This document shows positions 1 through 8,495 of a stretch of 36,738 nt of DNA, piece after piece; position 1 is the stretch's first letter; every line of letters starts with the position of its first letter. The DNA is taken from positions 1 to 36,738 of the forward strand of contig WRNE01000017.1 of the NCBI GenBank assembly GCA_009776725.1, given 5' to 3'. Position numbers and translations under genes: made by a program. This stretch comes from Coriobacteriia bacterium (GTDB taxonomy: Bacteria; Actinomycetota; Coriobacteriia; Coriobacteriales; UBA8131). Below the pieces are notes generated by a model. That model made no database searches. It saw only the letters and a list, made by a program, of their open reading frames with translations, and was not told the origin of the DNA.

Positions 1-627
1 GATCGTGGCGCGGTCGGTCACCGATAGCGAGCCGACCCCAGGGCCGAAGAACTCGATGATGTAGCCTACCCCGCCACTGACGGTCTTCAAGCGCAGCAGC
101 TCCAAGATCACGTCCTTCGCTGACACCCAGGCTTGAAGCTGTCCCAAAAGACGGACACCAATGACCCGCGGCACGGTAAGCCAATAGCTAGCGTCAGCCA
201 TAGCAATCGCCACGTCCATCCCGCCGGCACCGATTGCCAGCATGCCCAAGCCCCCACCAGTCGGCGTATGCGAGTCGCTGCCCAGCAAGGTCTTGCCGGG
301 GATGCCGTAGTTCTCTAGGTGAAGCTGGTGGCAAATGCCGCCGCCTGGCTTAGAGAAGGTTATGCCATGCCTGGCTGCGACACTCTGGATAAAGGCATGG
401 TCGTCGGCATTCTCGAAACCGGTCTGCAAGGTATTATGGTCGATATAGGCCACAGAGAGCTCAGTAGCAACCTGCCCGATATCCATCGCCTCTAGCTGCA
501 GGTAGACCATAGTGCCGGTGCTATCTTGAGTCAGGGTCTGGTCGATACGGATCCGCACCCGCTCGTCAGGGACGAGCCTTCCCTCTATCAGGTGCTCGCC
601 AAGTATTTTATATGCCAGTGTGCTCAC
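1..627 (-). CDS. Aconitase-family hydratase, N-terminal part (cut by window edge)
   Basis: The 209 visible codons encode the start of an aconitase/isopropylmalate-dehydratase-superfamily [4Fe-4S] enzyme, most likely aconitate hydratase (citrate to isocitrate). Visible family signatures are the YIDHNT stretch, the GGGICHQ loop around residue 110 and the GSDSHTPTGGGLGMLAIGAG block that carries substrate-binding residues. The start is GTG at 625-627, preceded by a GGAAGGAG ribosome site. The cluster cysteines expected further on, and the swivel domain, lie outside the window. Homoaconitase or a 3-isopropylmalate dehydratase large subunit are less likely alternatives. The gene is divergent from ogt, with only 56 bases between the two starts. 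Confidence 0.85.
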   Translation of the reverse strand, partial: MSTLAYKILGEHLIEGRLVPDERVRIRIDQTLTQDSTGTMVYLQLEAMDIGQVATELSVAYIDHNTLQTGFENADDHAFIQSVAARHGITFSKPGGGICHQLHLENYGIPGKTLLGSDSHTPTGGGLGMLAIGAGGMDVAIAMADASYWLTVPRVIGVRLLGQLQAWVSAKDVILELLRLKTVSGGVGYIIEFFGPGVGSLSVTDRATI

Positions 628-671
628 GGAATTCTCCTTCCCTTTGGGTGGGTTTTTCGCCTTCACTGTAC

Positions 672-677
672 TACAAT
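672..677 (+). promoter_or_regulatory. Candidate -10 box of ogt, leaderless arrangement
   Basis: TACAAT lies six bases before the ATG at 684, so the predicted first transcribed base is the A of the start codon. No ribosome-binding site precedes that ATG. No good -35 hexamer is visible at the right spacing. The call is an inference from position alone. Confidence 0.4.
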
Positions 678-683
678 ACCTGC

Positions 684-1205
684 ATGGATACCACTCATTA
701 TGCAATTTTTCCGAGCCCCCTAGGCGAAATCATCGCTACTGCCAACGACCTGGCTCTGACGGGGCTTTGGTTTTATGACACCTATTTGAACTCGTTTCCA
801 GCCGATCGCCTAGCAGGCACGGAGCCTAGTGCCGACCACCCAGTTCTTAAGGCAACTGCTGAATGGCTTGCTGTCTATTTTTCTGGAGAAGACCCTGCCT
901 TGCCCGTCCCGATAAGCCTCATCGGCTCGCCGTTCCAACTGGCAGTCTGGTCGCTGTTGCAAGAAATACCCTATGGGGAGACTACGACATATGGCACGAT
1001 AGCCGCGCTCCTCCAAGCCCAAGAAGGCCGGCTGCGCCCTCCCGCCGCCCAAGCCGTCGGCGGGGCTGTCGGGAAAAACCCGATATCGCTGATCGTCCCC
1101 TGCCACCGCGTGCTCGGGGCGCGAGGATTGCTCACCGGATATGGCGGGGGCTTAAGCCGCAAAGCTGCCTTACTGAGGCTGGAACGGGCTACATACCGCT
1201 CGTAG
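684..1205 (+). CDS. ogt: Methylated-DNA--protein-cysteine methyltransferase
   Basis: This 173-residue protein repairs O6-methylguanine (and O4-methylthymine) by transferring the alkyl group irreversibly to its own cysteine. The diagnostic IVPCHRVLG motif is present with acceptor Cys140. The upstream helix-turn-helix region (SPFQLAVWSLLQEIPYGETTTYG, about residues 82-104) matches the family's DNA-binding winged helix. The start at 684 gives the usual length and the typical N-terminus; an in-frame extension back to 612 would run into the divergent aconitase gene and has no family match. No Shine-Dalgarno is seen, so translation may be leaderless. It is convergent with the metal ATPase gene. Confidence 0.93.
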   Translation: MDTTHYAIFPSPLGEIIATANDLALTGLWFYDTYLNSFPADRLAGTEPSADHPVLKATAEWLAVYFSGEDPALPVPISLIGSPFQLAVWSLLQEIPYGETTTYGTIAALLQAQEGRLRPPAAQAVGGAVGKNPISLIVPCHRVLGARGLLTGYGGGLSRKAALLRLERATYRS

Positions 1206-1260
1206 AGAAGCTTAAGCTTGGACCGCCTGCAGCTGTCAGGTTTTGGTGCCTATATCCAAG

Positions 1261-3540
1261 CTAACGGTCCAGCCTGACGCCAAGGCGCATTGCGTACAGC
1301 AAAATCACAATCAGCATTCCCACGTCGGCAGCGATGGCCATCCACATTTGGGACAGGCCAAAGATCGCCAAGGCCATCACGGTCATTTTTACCGCCAGGG
1401 TCGCCACCACGCTGATGCGGACAGTCTGCATCAGCTTCTTGGCCAATGCGAAGAATTTCGGCAGGAGGCTGATATTGTCAGACATCAGGGCAATGTCGGC
1501 CACTTCCATGGCAATATCGCTTCCCGCTGCCCCCATAGCTATGCCGATGTCTGCAGTAAAGAGCGCCAAGGCGTCGTTGATCCCGTCGCCAACATAAGCG
1601 ACAGTGCCTAGCTCGCTGGCCAGGCTATTGATGTAATTCTGCTTGTCTTCGGGCAAAAGCCCAGCATGCACCCGCGAGATGTGGGCCTCATGGGCGATTG
1701 TCTGGGCAGTCCTAGCATTGTCACCAGTCAGCATGACTGTAGTGATCCTGCCTTTGGACATGTCGTTGAGGCCAGCTACCATACTCGCTGCTTCTGGCCT
1801 GATCACATCCCGCAGGCAAAAGACCGCTAGGGCCTGGCTGTCGTATGCCAAGACCAAGGTGCTTGCCCCAAGTTCCTCAGCTTGGGCGATCAGGCCAGTA
1901 GTCTCTTGGTCTATGTCAATGTACTGGGACACGAAGGGCCTCGAACCGATCAAAGCCAGCTTGGCGTCGAGGCTTGCTTTTATCCCCATACCGGCAATCT
2001 CGGTAGCATCGTGTATCTGAGCCTGAAATGGCTGGACATGCCCGGCCGCCCTGATGATGGCTTGGGCCAAGGGATGGTTGGAGTCTTGTTCCAGCAGGGC
2101 AGCCATGCCAAGCACTTGCCCTTTTGCCTGGCCTTCCCACTTGGCTAAGGCATCGGGTAAAGCGATAACATCAGTAAGCTCAGGCTTGCCTTTTGTCAAG
2201 GTCCCGGTCTTATCGAAGGCTAGGACGTTTACTTTTGCAGCAAGCTCGATATAGGCTCCGCCTTTGACCAGGATGCCGTTTGTTGCTGCATGCGATATAC
2301 CGTTGACAATAGCTATTGGTGCTGCTATTACTAATGCACAGGGGCAGGATATAACCAACAGCGACAAGGCCCTATACAGCCAGACATCGAAGCTGCCTAA
2401 GTCCCAGGCACCGGCCATCGACACCAGAGGAGGTATTATAGCTACAATGCTAGCTATTATTACCATTGCCGGGGTATAGTAACGCGAGAAGCGGTTGATG
2501 AAGCGCTCATAGGGACTGCGCTTGGACTGGGCCTCCTCGATGTATTTGACAATGCGGGCGAGCGAGCTGTCTTCGACTGTCGCAAAGGTTCTGCACCTTA
2601 AGCTACCGTCCAGGCAAAGCGATCCGGCATAGAGCCGGTCGTTTTGGCTACGCAGCTGCGGCATTGACTCGCCTGTCACAACCGACTCGTCCACATGTGC
2701 ACTGCCCGAGCTGATAGAAGCGTCGAGGGCTAGCCTTTCACCCGGACGCAAGATCAAGGTCGAGCCAAGCGGGACCGATTCGGGCCGGACGTCTACGATT
2801 GACCCGTCGTCTTGGAGGATATGCACCAGGGAAGGGGTGAAGTCCATCAGCTTTTTGATCGAGGCGCGGTTTTTGTTGACAGCTTGGCGTTCCAAAAGCT
2901 CGCCGACACAGTATAAGAATATTACAGCTCCGGCCTCGTTGTATTGTTTAAGTACAATCGCACCAACGGTAGCGATAAACATCAGTATGTTTATATTTGC
3001 ATGCCGGCTTTTGATTGCTTCCACCAGCTCCGGGCCAATGATCATCAGGCCCGAAACCGCCGCCATCAAGGCAAACACCATGCTCAGTGTTTCGGCCAGA
3101 GTCTCGCCAAGCGGCTTTATCGGGATAAGGTCAAAGACAAGGCCCAGAGCCAGGGCAGCCCCAGAAACCGTCAGCCAGACATTCGACGGGAAAAGGAAGC
3201 TCTCATCGTCGTCTGACTCGCCATGGTCATCATCATCGTCGTCGTCTGACTCGCCAGGGGCATCGTCGTCGTCGCCAGGGGCATCATCGTCGTCGTCGCC
3301 GCCGGGACGGCTCGTCGAAGCCTCTCCTGTTTGGTCGTCCCCCTCGTCATCGCCACCGTCGTCAGCACTTGGCCCAGCTTCAGGCAGGCTACTTGCCGAG
3401 CAGCCCAGGCTGCAGCAGTCGCATCCTGGCTGGCTCTCCCCACAATGCTCGCAATTGTTGTGTTGCCGTGCTGATCCGAGATTATTTGCTTGTTGCTTAT
3501 GTAGCCTTAGCCCTTGTCTGTTTTCGTTGTTTTGCGACAT
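1261..3540 (-). CDS. P1B-type heavy-metal ATPase (Zn/Cd/Pb class)
   Basis: This 759-residue membrane pump is predicted to export divalent soft metals using ATP. Seen: actuator TGES at 289-292, the membrane metal site SCPC at 398-401, phosphorylation site DKTGT at Asp443, the P1B HP dipeptide at 489-490 and GDGIND at 651-656. Lys718 and the Asp739-x-Gly pair in the last membrane segments are the signature of the Zn2+/Cd2+/Pb2+ subclass (CadA/ZntA). The usual N-terminal HMA fold is missing. In its place is a Cys cluster (Cys30, 33, 40, 42, 43, 47) and an Asp-rich tract at 59-114. The ATG at 3540 is chosen because GGAAGAG sits in front of it; a 16-residue upstream extension lacks a site. It appears monocistronic. 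Confidence 0.92.
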   Translation of the reverse strand: MSQNNENRQGLRLHKQQANNLGSARQHNNCEHCGESQPGCDCCSLGCSASSLPEAGPSADDGGDDEGDDQTGEASTSRPGGDDDDDAPGDDDDAPGESDDDDDDDHGESDDDESFLFPSNVWLTVSGAALALGLVFDLIPIKPLGETLAETLSMVFALMAAVSGLMIIGPELVEAIKSRHANINILMFIATVGAIVLKQYNEAGAVIFLYCVGELLERQAVNKNRASIKKLMDFTPSLVHILQDDGSIVDVRPESVPLGSTLILRPGERLALDASISSGSAHVDESVVTGESMPQLRSQNDRLYAGSLCLDGSLRCRTFATVEDSSLARIVKYIEEAQSKRSPYERFINRFSRYYTPAMVIIASIVAIIPPLVSMAGAWDLGSFDVWLYRALSLLVISCPCALVIAAPIAIVNGISHAATNGILVKGGAYIELAAKVNVLAFDKTGTLTKGKPELTDVIALPDALAKWEGQAKGQVLGMAALLEQDSNHPLAQAIIRAAGHVQPFQAQIHDATEIAGMGIKASLDAKLALIGSRPFVSQYIDIDQETTGLIAQAEELGASTLVLAYDSQALAVFCLRDVIRPEAASMVAGLNDMSKGRITTVMLTGDNARTAQTIAHEAHISRVHAGLLPEDKQNYINSLASELGTVAYVGDGINDALALFTADIGIAMGAAGSDIAMEVADIALMSDNISLLPKFFALAKKLMQTVRISVVATLAVKMTVMALAIFGLSQMWMAIAADVGMLIVILLYAMRLGVRLDR
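3199..3366 (-). repeat. Low-complexity Asp/Gly/Glu/Ser coding tract in the metal ATPase
   Basis: Within the ATPase gene, runs of GAC/GAT codons are interspersed with APG and GES units, giving imperfect tandem repeats of about 15-24 bases. They encode residues 59-114. The trinucleotide-like composition makes the tract prone to in-frame length variation between strains (inference). Confidence 0.7.
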
Positions 3541-3644
3541 TTTTACTCTTCCTTCATATTCAAGCAACAAGTGCGAGCTTTCAAACACACATGATACGTT
3601 ATAACAGCCCTAACAGCCCATGTGGCTGCGTTGGCTGAGACTGA

Positions 3645-4532
3645 TTAGGCAAAGAGGCCGCCGGTAAAGGCAAAGTACAAGATGACGACTGCGCCTAAAG
3701 CGATACGGTACCAAGCGAAAGCCACAAAGCTGTGTTTTTGCACATAGTTGACCAAAAACCTTATCACAAGTAATGATACCATAAAAGCTACAAATATTCC
3801 TATCAACAAAAGCAGCCACTCGCTGGCTTTGACCGCCAAATGATCGATTACCAAAGTCTTTATGATCTTAAGCAGGCTCCAGCCAAACAAAGCAGGGATA
3901 GCCAGCAGAAACGAGAACTCCGCAGCTGCCCGCCGCGACACTCCAAGGATCCGGCCGCCTAGGATAGTCGAGCCTGACCGTGAGGTTCCAGGGACGATTG
4001 CCAGGCACTGAAAGCAGCCTATGCCTATAGCCTGCATCAATGTGATCTTATCCAGCTCGTCGCTCTCATGGTCGCCGACACGGTAGCGTCGCATGTGCAG
4101 AGGCTGTTTGACCTCGCCGTGCATGCGTTCCACCACAATGAAAGCAAAGCCGTAGACGATCAAGGCCAGGGCTACTATGAACGCGTTGAAGAAGTGCTCT
4201 TCGACCCAATCGTCGAACAGGAGCCCAATGATTGCTGCAGGAACGCTGGCGATTATCACTTTGGCCCATAAGTCGAAAGTATCATGCCTCTCACGGTCGT
4301 TCTTTTGCCGGTCCCATGGGTTCAAACGCTTAAAGTAAAGCACGATCACAGCCAGGATAGCCCCCAGCTGAATCACCACAAGGAAAAGTTTAAGAAAATC
4401 AGGAGACACATCCAGCTCTACAAACTCGTTGACAATAATCATATGGCCTGTCGAAGAGATAGGCAGCCACTCTGTGACTCCTTCGACCAAACCGATAACG
4501 ATCACTTTGATGATCTCTCCAAAAAGGCTCAT
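3645..4532 (-). CDS. uppP: Undecaprenyl-diphosphatase
   Basis: This 295-residue polytopic membrane enzyme removes phosphate from undecaprenyl pyrophosphate, recycling the lipid carrier for peptidoglycan and other envelope polymers. Both active-site signatures are present: EGVTEWLPISSTGH at residues 17-30 and PGTSRSG at 181-187, whose Arg185 corresponds to the essential family arginine. Several hydrophobic helices fill the remainder. A charged loop near residues 135-160 is somewhat longer than in the commonest forms. Its ATG overlaps the thiI stop by an ATGA junction (4529-4532), so it is the last gene of the mihF operon and translationally coupled. BacA is the older name and reflects bacitracin tolerance on overexpression. 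Confidence 0.95.
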   Translation of the reverse strand: MSLFGEIIKVIVIGLVEGVTEWLPISSTGHMIIVNEFVELDVSPDFLKLFLVVIQLGAILAVIVLYFKRLNPWDRQKNDRERHDTFDLWAKVIIASVPAAIIGLLFDDWVEEHFFNAFIVALALIVYGFAFIVVERMHGEVKQPLHMRRYRVGDHESDELDKITLMQAIGIGCFQCLAIVPGTSRSGSTILGGRILGVSRRAAAEFSFLLAIPALFGWSLLKIIKTLVIDHLAVKASEWLLLLIGIFVAFMVSLLVIRFLVNYVQKHSFVAFAWYRIALGAVVILYFAFTGGLFA

Positions 4533-5803
4533 GCCAGCACCCCTGGCTCATATGCCTGCTCGTAAGGATTCATGTTTGTGCGGAGAAGGTCAACGAACTC
4601 CATCTCGGACATGATTCCTTCAAGCCAATGGCTTATGGGCAGGCTAGCCCAGGTTTTATCCACCTTGCTGAGGCTGGCGTGGGTCTCTGGGTTTTTCGGG
4701 GTAAACAAGGTGCAACAGTCTTCGTGTTTTTGGCTGGAGATCTCAAATGTCCCGATCCTTTCGGCTTGGGCGATGATCTCGAGCTTGTCCATGCCGATCA
4801 AGGGCCTAAGTACCGGCAGGTTGGCAACGGCATCGATTGCTCGGATGTTATCGAGGGTCTGCGAGGCTACTTGGCCGAGCGACTCTCCGGTGACCAAGGC
4901 TCTGGCGCCCTCTTGGAAGGCTAGCTCCTCGGCTACGCAGAACATCAAGCGGCGATAAAAGACCACCCGCAGCGGCGCCGGTACCAGCGAGGCAATCTCG
5001 CGCTGATAGCTGCCAAAGGGCACAACCGCCAACTTGTGCAAGCCGCCATAGGCATCAAGGCGCCCTGCTATTTGTCGGACAAGGTATTCGGATGTGCTGT
5101 CCGTCTCTGGCCGCCCTGAAAAATGCAGGCCGATGACCTGGGCGCCACGCTTTAGCATGCGCCAGCTGGCTACAGGCGAGTCTATCCCAGCTGATAGCAA
5201 TGAAACAACTTTACCACCAGATCCGACTGGCAGGCCGCCTATCCCGGTTTGGGTATGAGTGTATAAAAAAGCCGAGGCACCGATCATTTCTAAATGTATC
5301 GTCAGATCAGGATTATGCATTTGTACTTTTTTATCTACTAATCGCTCATTTAGCCATGCTCCCAAAGACCGGTTAAGCTCCATGCTGTCAATCGGGAAGT
5401 CAGTGTTAGCCCTCCGGGCGTTGACTTTGAAACTATCAAAAGGCTCTTCTGCCAAAGCAAGGTCCAAGGCTTTTTGGTAGATCAGGTCAAGATCCTGCGC
5501 CAAACGCAGTCCGACCGAGACCCTGACCACTCCAGGGACATCAGCAATCAAGGCTGCCGCTTGGAAGGCGTCTTGAGTGCTGTTCAGGCTGACAAGCACC
5601 CGGCCAGCAAAGCGCTTGACCGGGGGCAGCTCGTCGAACTCAAAGCTCAGCTTTTGCGTGATGTTCTGGATTAAGAGACGCTCGAAGCGTGCACGGTTAT
5701 GGCCTTTTAAGGAGATCTCATGGCAGTGCACTAAAACCACATATTGGATTGTGTCTAAACCAGAAGAGCTAAGAGATTTCTTCTTCGAACTTCTGTCGGT
5801 CAT
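4529..5803 (-). CDS. thiI: tRNA 4-thiouridine synthetase / thiamine thiazole sulfurtransferase ThiI
   Basis: This 424-residue protein adenylates U8 of tRNA for sulfur insertion and may feed sulfur into thiamine thiazole synthesis. It has the N-terminal ferredoxin-like and THUMP region (about 20-185) followed by the PP-loop ATPase (from about 197). The PP-loop reads SAGIDSP at 204-210, with Ala where many members have Gly. It ends in a DCCTLF segment and lacks the C-terminal rhodanese domain of the E. coli form, as in the short Gram-positive type. ATG at 5803 is chosen for the GAGG site upstream; the gene then overlaps the end of rpoZ by 35 bases. A longer in-frame start at 5872 has no ribosome site. 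Confidence 0.9.
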   Translation of the reverse strand: MTDRSSKKKSLSSSGLDTIQYVVLVHCHEISLKGHNRARFERLLIQNITQKLSFEFDELPPVKRFAGRVLVSLNSTQDAFQAAALIADVPGVVRVSVGLRLAQDLDLIYQKALDLALAEEPFDSFKVNARRANTDFPIDSMELNRSLGAWLNERLVDKKVQMHNPDLTIHLEMIGASAFLYTHTQTGIGGLPVGSGGKVVSLLSAGIDSPVASWRMLKRGAQVIGLHFSGRPETDSTSEYLVRQIAGRLDAYGGLHKLAVVPFGSYQREIASLVPAPLRVVFYRRLMFCVAEELAFQEGARALVTGESLGQVASQTLDNIRAIDAVANLPVLRPLIGMDKLEIIAQAERIGTFEISSQKHEDCCTLFTPKNPETHASLSKVDKTWASLPISHWLEGIMSEMEFVDLLRTNMNPYEQAYEPGVLA

Positions 5804-6062
5804 AGCTAACCTCATCGCGGGCGATCTCTTCCATCGCCAATGACAGCGGCTTGCGTCCAGCAAACTGGGCAATTTGTGAAGCCGACTGCAAGGCTAGGGC
5901 TCGGTCGCGCTGTCCGCGCATCATGTCATTGATGTCACGTGCCCGTTCAGAGGCAACAGCACATAAGAGAAAACGGTCGTTTTCAGCTTTGCTTAACAAG
6001 TCATCGATGGAAGGTTCCATCAGCGATTTCTTGCTTGCTTTGGTTTTTTCGTCTTGGTTCAA
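5769..6062 (-). CDS. rpoZ: RNA polymerase omega subunit
   Basis: This 97-residue protein is the omega subunit, which helps assemble the beta' subunit of RNA polymerase. The core (MEPSIDDLLSKAEN... RARDIND) matches the family's first helices, and KPLSLAMEEIA matches the conserved second block. The start is TTG at 6062, preceded by AGAAGG at good spacing. An internal ATG at 6020 would give an 83-residue form but has no ribosome site. The position directly after gmk is the classical arrangement, and the 3' end overlaps thiI. Confidence 0.88.
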   Translation of the reverse strand: MNQDEKTKASKKSLMEPSIDDLLSKAENDRFLLCAVASERARDINDMMRGQRDRALALQSASQIAQFAGRKPLSLAMEEIARDEVSYDRQKFEEEIS

Positions 6063-6077
6063 TTCAACCTTCTTTAG

Positions 6078-6644
6078 TCAATCGACAATACCTTGCATGT
6101 ATAGGCTAAGCTCTTGGGCAGCGGCCTCCAGATCGTCGTTTAGGATGACTTTGTCGTATTCGGGTTTTGTCTCAAGCTCTTTGACAGCCGTCTTTATTCT
6201 TTCCTCGATTGCTGCTTCGCTCTCAGTGCCTCGTTCGTACAGGCGACGGCGCAGCTCTTCGATCGACGGCGGCTCGATAAAGATCAAAACCGCCTCAGGA
6301 AACGCCGCTTTGACCTGCCGGGCCCCCTGAGGGTCTATCTCTAAAACGACATCAAGACCCTGAGCATGGGCGTCTAACACTTCAGACCTCAAAGTCCCAT
6401 ACCGCGCCTGATGGATTGCCGCCCACTCCAACAAACCGCCTGAAGCGATCTGCTCGTCGAACTGACAGTCGTCAAAGAAGAAATAGTCGACTCCGTCTAT
6501 CTCACCTAGACGAGGCTGTCTGGTCGTAACCGAAACAGCCACATGAATGTTTCCGAGCCCAGGAATGACCTGGGCCAACAAAGTACCTTTACCAGCACCA
6601 GATGGCCCGGAAACCACAAAGAGCTTTCCGGACATGATGCTCAT
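6078..6644 (-). CDS. gmk: Guanylate kinase
   Basis: This 188-residue enzyme phosphorylates GMP to GDP with ATP. The P-loop GPSGAGKG lies at about residues 13-20, followed by the GMP-binding SVTTRQPRLGEIDGVDYFF region and the EIDPQGARQV core motif. The length is normal. The ATG at 6644 overlaps the mihF stop (TGATG), implying translational coupling. A GTG at 6647 and an ATG at 6635, which gives the most family-typical MSGKLF start, are alternatives. Confidence 0.96.
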   Translation of the reverse strand: MSIMSGKLFVVSGPSGAGKGTLLAQVIPGLGNIHVAVSVTTRQPRLGEIDGVDYFFFDDCQFDEQIASGGLLEWAAIHQARYGTLRSEVLDAHAQGLDVVLEIDPQGARQVKAAFPEAVLIFIEPPSIEELRRRLYERGTESEAAIEERIKTAVKELETKPEYDKVILNDDLEAAAQELSLYMQGIVD

Positions 6645-6952
6645 CACCCCAAGCGCTCAAGTAAGGCCGCTCTCTGCCTCTCACCTAAACCCTTGACACG
6701 TCGTGTCTCCGAGATGCCGAGCTCTTCTAACAACTTAGAAGCTTTTGCCTTACCGTAACCAGGCAACGACTCGATCAAACTGAGTACCTTGATCTTGTCA
6801 ATAACCGGATTGTCTCTCTCAGCTAAAACATCAGCGATGGTCACATCGCCGTTTTTAATCTCGGCGCGCAATGCCGCACGCGCACTGCGTGCTAGTTTGG
6901 CCTTTTCTAGCGCTACTTTACGTTCTTCGTCAGTCAGTTGAGGCAGTGCCAT
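6644..6952 (-). CDS. mihF: Integration host factor, actinobacterial type
   Basis: This 102-residue basic DNA-binding protein belongs to the actinobacterial IHF family (mIHF/sIHF), which is unrelated in fold to HU/IHF of Proteobacteria. It binds duplex DNA through a helix-two-turn-helix and contributes to nucleoid structure. Seen: an N-terminal Lys/Arg/Ala-rich helix (residues 8-32) and the conserved core VLSLIESLPGYGKAKASKLL near residues 55-74. The ATG has an AAGGAG site. Location immediately upstream of gmk is the usual actinobacterial order and supports the phylum assignment. Confidence 0.93.
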   Translation of the reverse strand: MALPQLTDEERKVALEKAKLARSARAALRAEIKNGDVTIADVLAERDNPVIDKIKVLSLIESLPGYGKAKASKLLEELGISETRRVKGLGERQRAALLERLG

Positions 6953-7024
6953 AATTTCTCCTTATCGACAATTTACTGTTTCGAATTGTATGGTTTATGC
7001 AACAAAGAATCAAGTATTTGGAGT

Positions 7025-7054
7025 ATTTTATTCGCTTTCCACGAAGGCTGTCAA
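7025..7054 (-). promoter_or_regulatory. Sigma-70-type promoter for the mihF operon
   Basis: On the minus strand a perfect TTGACA (7049-7054) is followed after 18 bases by TAAAAT (7025-7030). Transcription would start near 7018, leaving a leader of about 65 bases before mihF. Confidence 0.7.
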
Positions 7055-7076
7055 CAAACCGTTTCTGGGAATAGAA

Positions 7077-7099
7077 CGGATATTTCCACCCAAAATCCG
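7077..7099 (-). terminator. Possible terminator at the end of the pyr operon
   Basis: Downstream of pyrE the minus strand can form a CGGAT/ATCCG stem extended by TTT/AAA pairs around a purine loop, followed by TTCTATT. The stem is short and the T-tract poor, so termination is only a possibility. Confidence 0.35.
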
Positions 7100-7155
7100 C
7101 ATACTTTCTGTTACATAGTGAAGCTGTCCTAAAAGCTCACAATATACCACTTTAT

Positions 7156-7767
7156 TCAATTTTTATTCAATTCACGGCTTCCTGGTGAATCTATTTTCAC
7201 CCCTTGCCGGCAGAGCTCGCACTCGTCTGGATCCCAGGAGGGAGTCTCTCTGCGCAATAAAGGGTAGAAGGGTTCATCAAATTTGATCTCTCCGCCACGG
7301 TCAACAAGAGCTGCCACAGCAACCACTAAGCCACCACTTGCTTTTACCACATTAGCTACTTCGGCAACAGAACCTCCTGATGTTACCACATCCTCGGCAA
7401 TCAGTACTGAAGCGTTGACAGGGATTTCAAATGCCCGACGTAATGTCATCGATCCGTCGACCCGTTCGGTAAAGACCATCGGACAGTCCAAGACATCTGC
7501 TATAGCGAAGCCAAAAAGAATCCCCCCTACAGCAGGCGATACCACCAAATCGATGCTATGGCGAATATCGTCTGGTAGACGATTAACCACTTCAGTTGCT
7601 AAGGTTTTTGTTAAACGAGGTCTTTCGAGCACCCTAGCACATTGTATATAAGTATCTGAATGCTTGCCGCTGGTCAATTTAAAATGACCGTTTCGAACAG
7701 CCTTGGTCTCTTCTAGAATCATTACGATCTCGTCATCTGACAGTGGTTCGTGCAAAGGATAGTCCAT
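7156..7767 (-). CDS. pyrE: Orotate phosphoribosyltransferase
   Basis: This 203-residue enzyme converts orotate and PRPP to OMP, the fifth step of UMP synthesis. The PRPP-binding motif is clear (VLIAEDVVTSGGS, about residues 121-133), and the N-terminal KLTSGKHSDTYIQC segment fits the longer actinobacterial/archaeal-type OPRT. A C-terminal ECELCRQG segment adds a Cys-x2-Cys pair whose role is not evident. A GGGG-rich ribosome site precedes the ATG, 11 bases after the pyrF stop. It is the last gene of the pyr operon. Confidence 0.95.
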   Translation of the reverse strand: MDYPLHEPLSDDEIVMILEETKAVRNGHFKLTSGKHSDTYIQCARVLERPRLTKTLATEVVNRLPDDIRHSIDLVVSPAVGGILFGFAIADVLDCPMVFTERVDGSMTLRRAFEIPVNASVLIAEDVVTSGGSVAEVANVVKASGGLVVAVAALVDRGGEIKFDEPFYPLLRRETPSWDPDECELCRQGVKIDSPGSRELNKN

Positions 7768-7778
7768 AAATGCCCCTT

Positions 7779-8495
7779 TCAGTCAAAAAGGCTAATAAAT
7801 GCCTGGGCAGGATCCAGGGCAGCCGTTATAGGACGGCCAACGACAATAAAGTCGGCGCCCTCGTCGATTGCGGTCTTTGGAGTAGCGGTACGGCTTTGGT
7901 CGTTGTTCTCCGATCCCAAAGGCCGGATGCCTGGTGTGACGATCAGTTTGTCCTTGGGCACCTGGCTACGCAGCATTCTTATTTCAAGGGGAGAAGACAC
8001 CAGGCCGTCCATACCTGCCTCGACAGCCAGACTGGCAAGCGTTTTTACCTGGTCGTCCAGGCCATTGCTGATCCCCGTTTGCTGAAGCACTTCTTGGTCC
8101 ATGGATGTAAGCACTGTCACGGCCAGTATCTTTGGCGCTTGGCCTGGCCTGCTTTGGGAGGCCTCGTCTGCCCCTGCCCGCGCTGCCTGCATCATCGAGA
8201 GGCCGCCTAGTGCATACAAGGTGAACATATCGACACCGATCGTTACCAGGCTCCTTGCCGCCCCCTCTATTTGATGCGGGATGTCAAAGAGCTTCAGGTC
8301 GGCAAACACCTTGAAGCCCATCTCTTTTAGGCTATAGACAATGGAGGGCCCTTCCAAGAAGAAAAGCGTCAGGCCCACCTTGACCCAAGAGGCTATGCCT
8401 TTAAGCGACGATGCGATCTCCAACGACTCTTGTCTAGGCAAGTCCAAGGCGACGATACATCGTGAGTGCAGGCCGTCTTTTGTATCAGGCGTCAT
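7779..8495 (-). CDS. pyrF: Orotidine 5'-phosphate decarboxylase
   Basis: This 238-residue TIM-barrel enzyme makes UMP from OMP. The catalytic DLKLFDIPHQI motif (Asp-Lys...Asp) is visible near residue 70, the first strand reads IVALDLP, and the phosphate-binding VVGRPIT lies near the C-terminus. ATG at 8495 is preferred because GGAG lies six bases upstream. A TTG at 8507 would add four residues but would place that GGAG inside the codon track. The gene start overlaps the end of pyrD by 11 bases. Confidence 0.95.
   Translation of the reverse strand: MTPDTKDGLHSRCIVALDLPRQESLEIASSLKGIASWVKVGLTLFFLEGPSIVYSLKEMGFKVFADLKLFDIPHQIEGAARSLVTIGVDMFTLYALGGLSMMQAARAGADEASQSRPGQAPKILAVTVLTSMDQEVLQQTGISNGLDDQVKTLASLAVEAGMDGLVSSPLEIRMLRSQVPKDKLIVTPGIRPLGSENNDQSRTATPKTAIDEGADFIVVGRPITAALDPAQAFISLFD

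Noticed and set aside
2837-3604. 255-codon plus-strand frame opposite the metal ATPase
   Set aside because: It is the antisense shadow of the Asp-rich and membrane codons (poly-Ser run opposite poly-Asp), with no ribosome site, while the minus-strand frame carries all P-type ATPase motifs.
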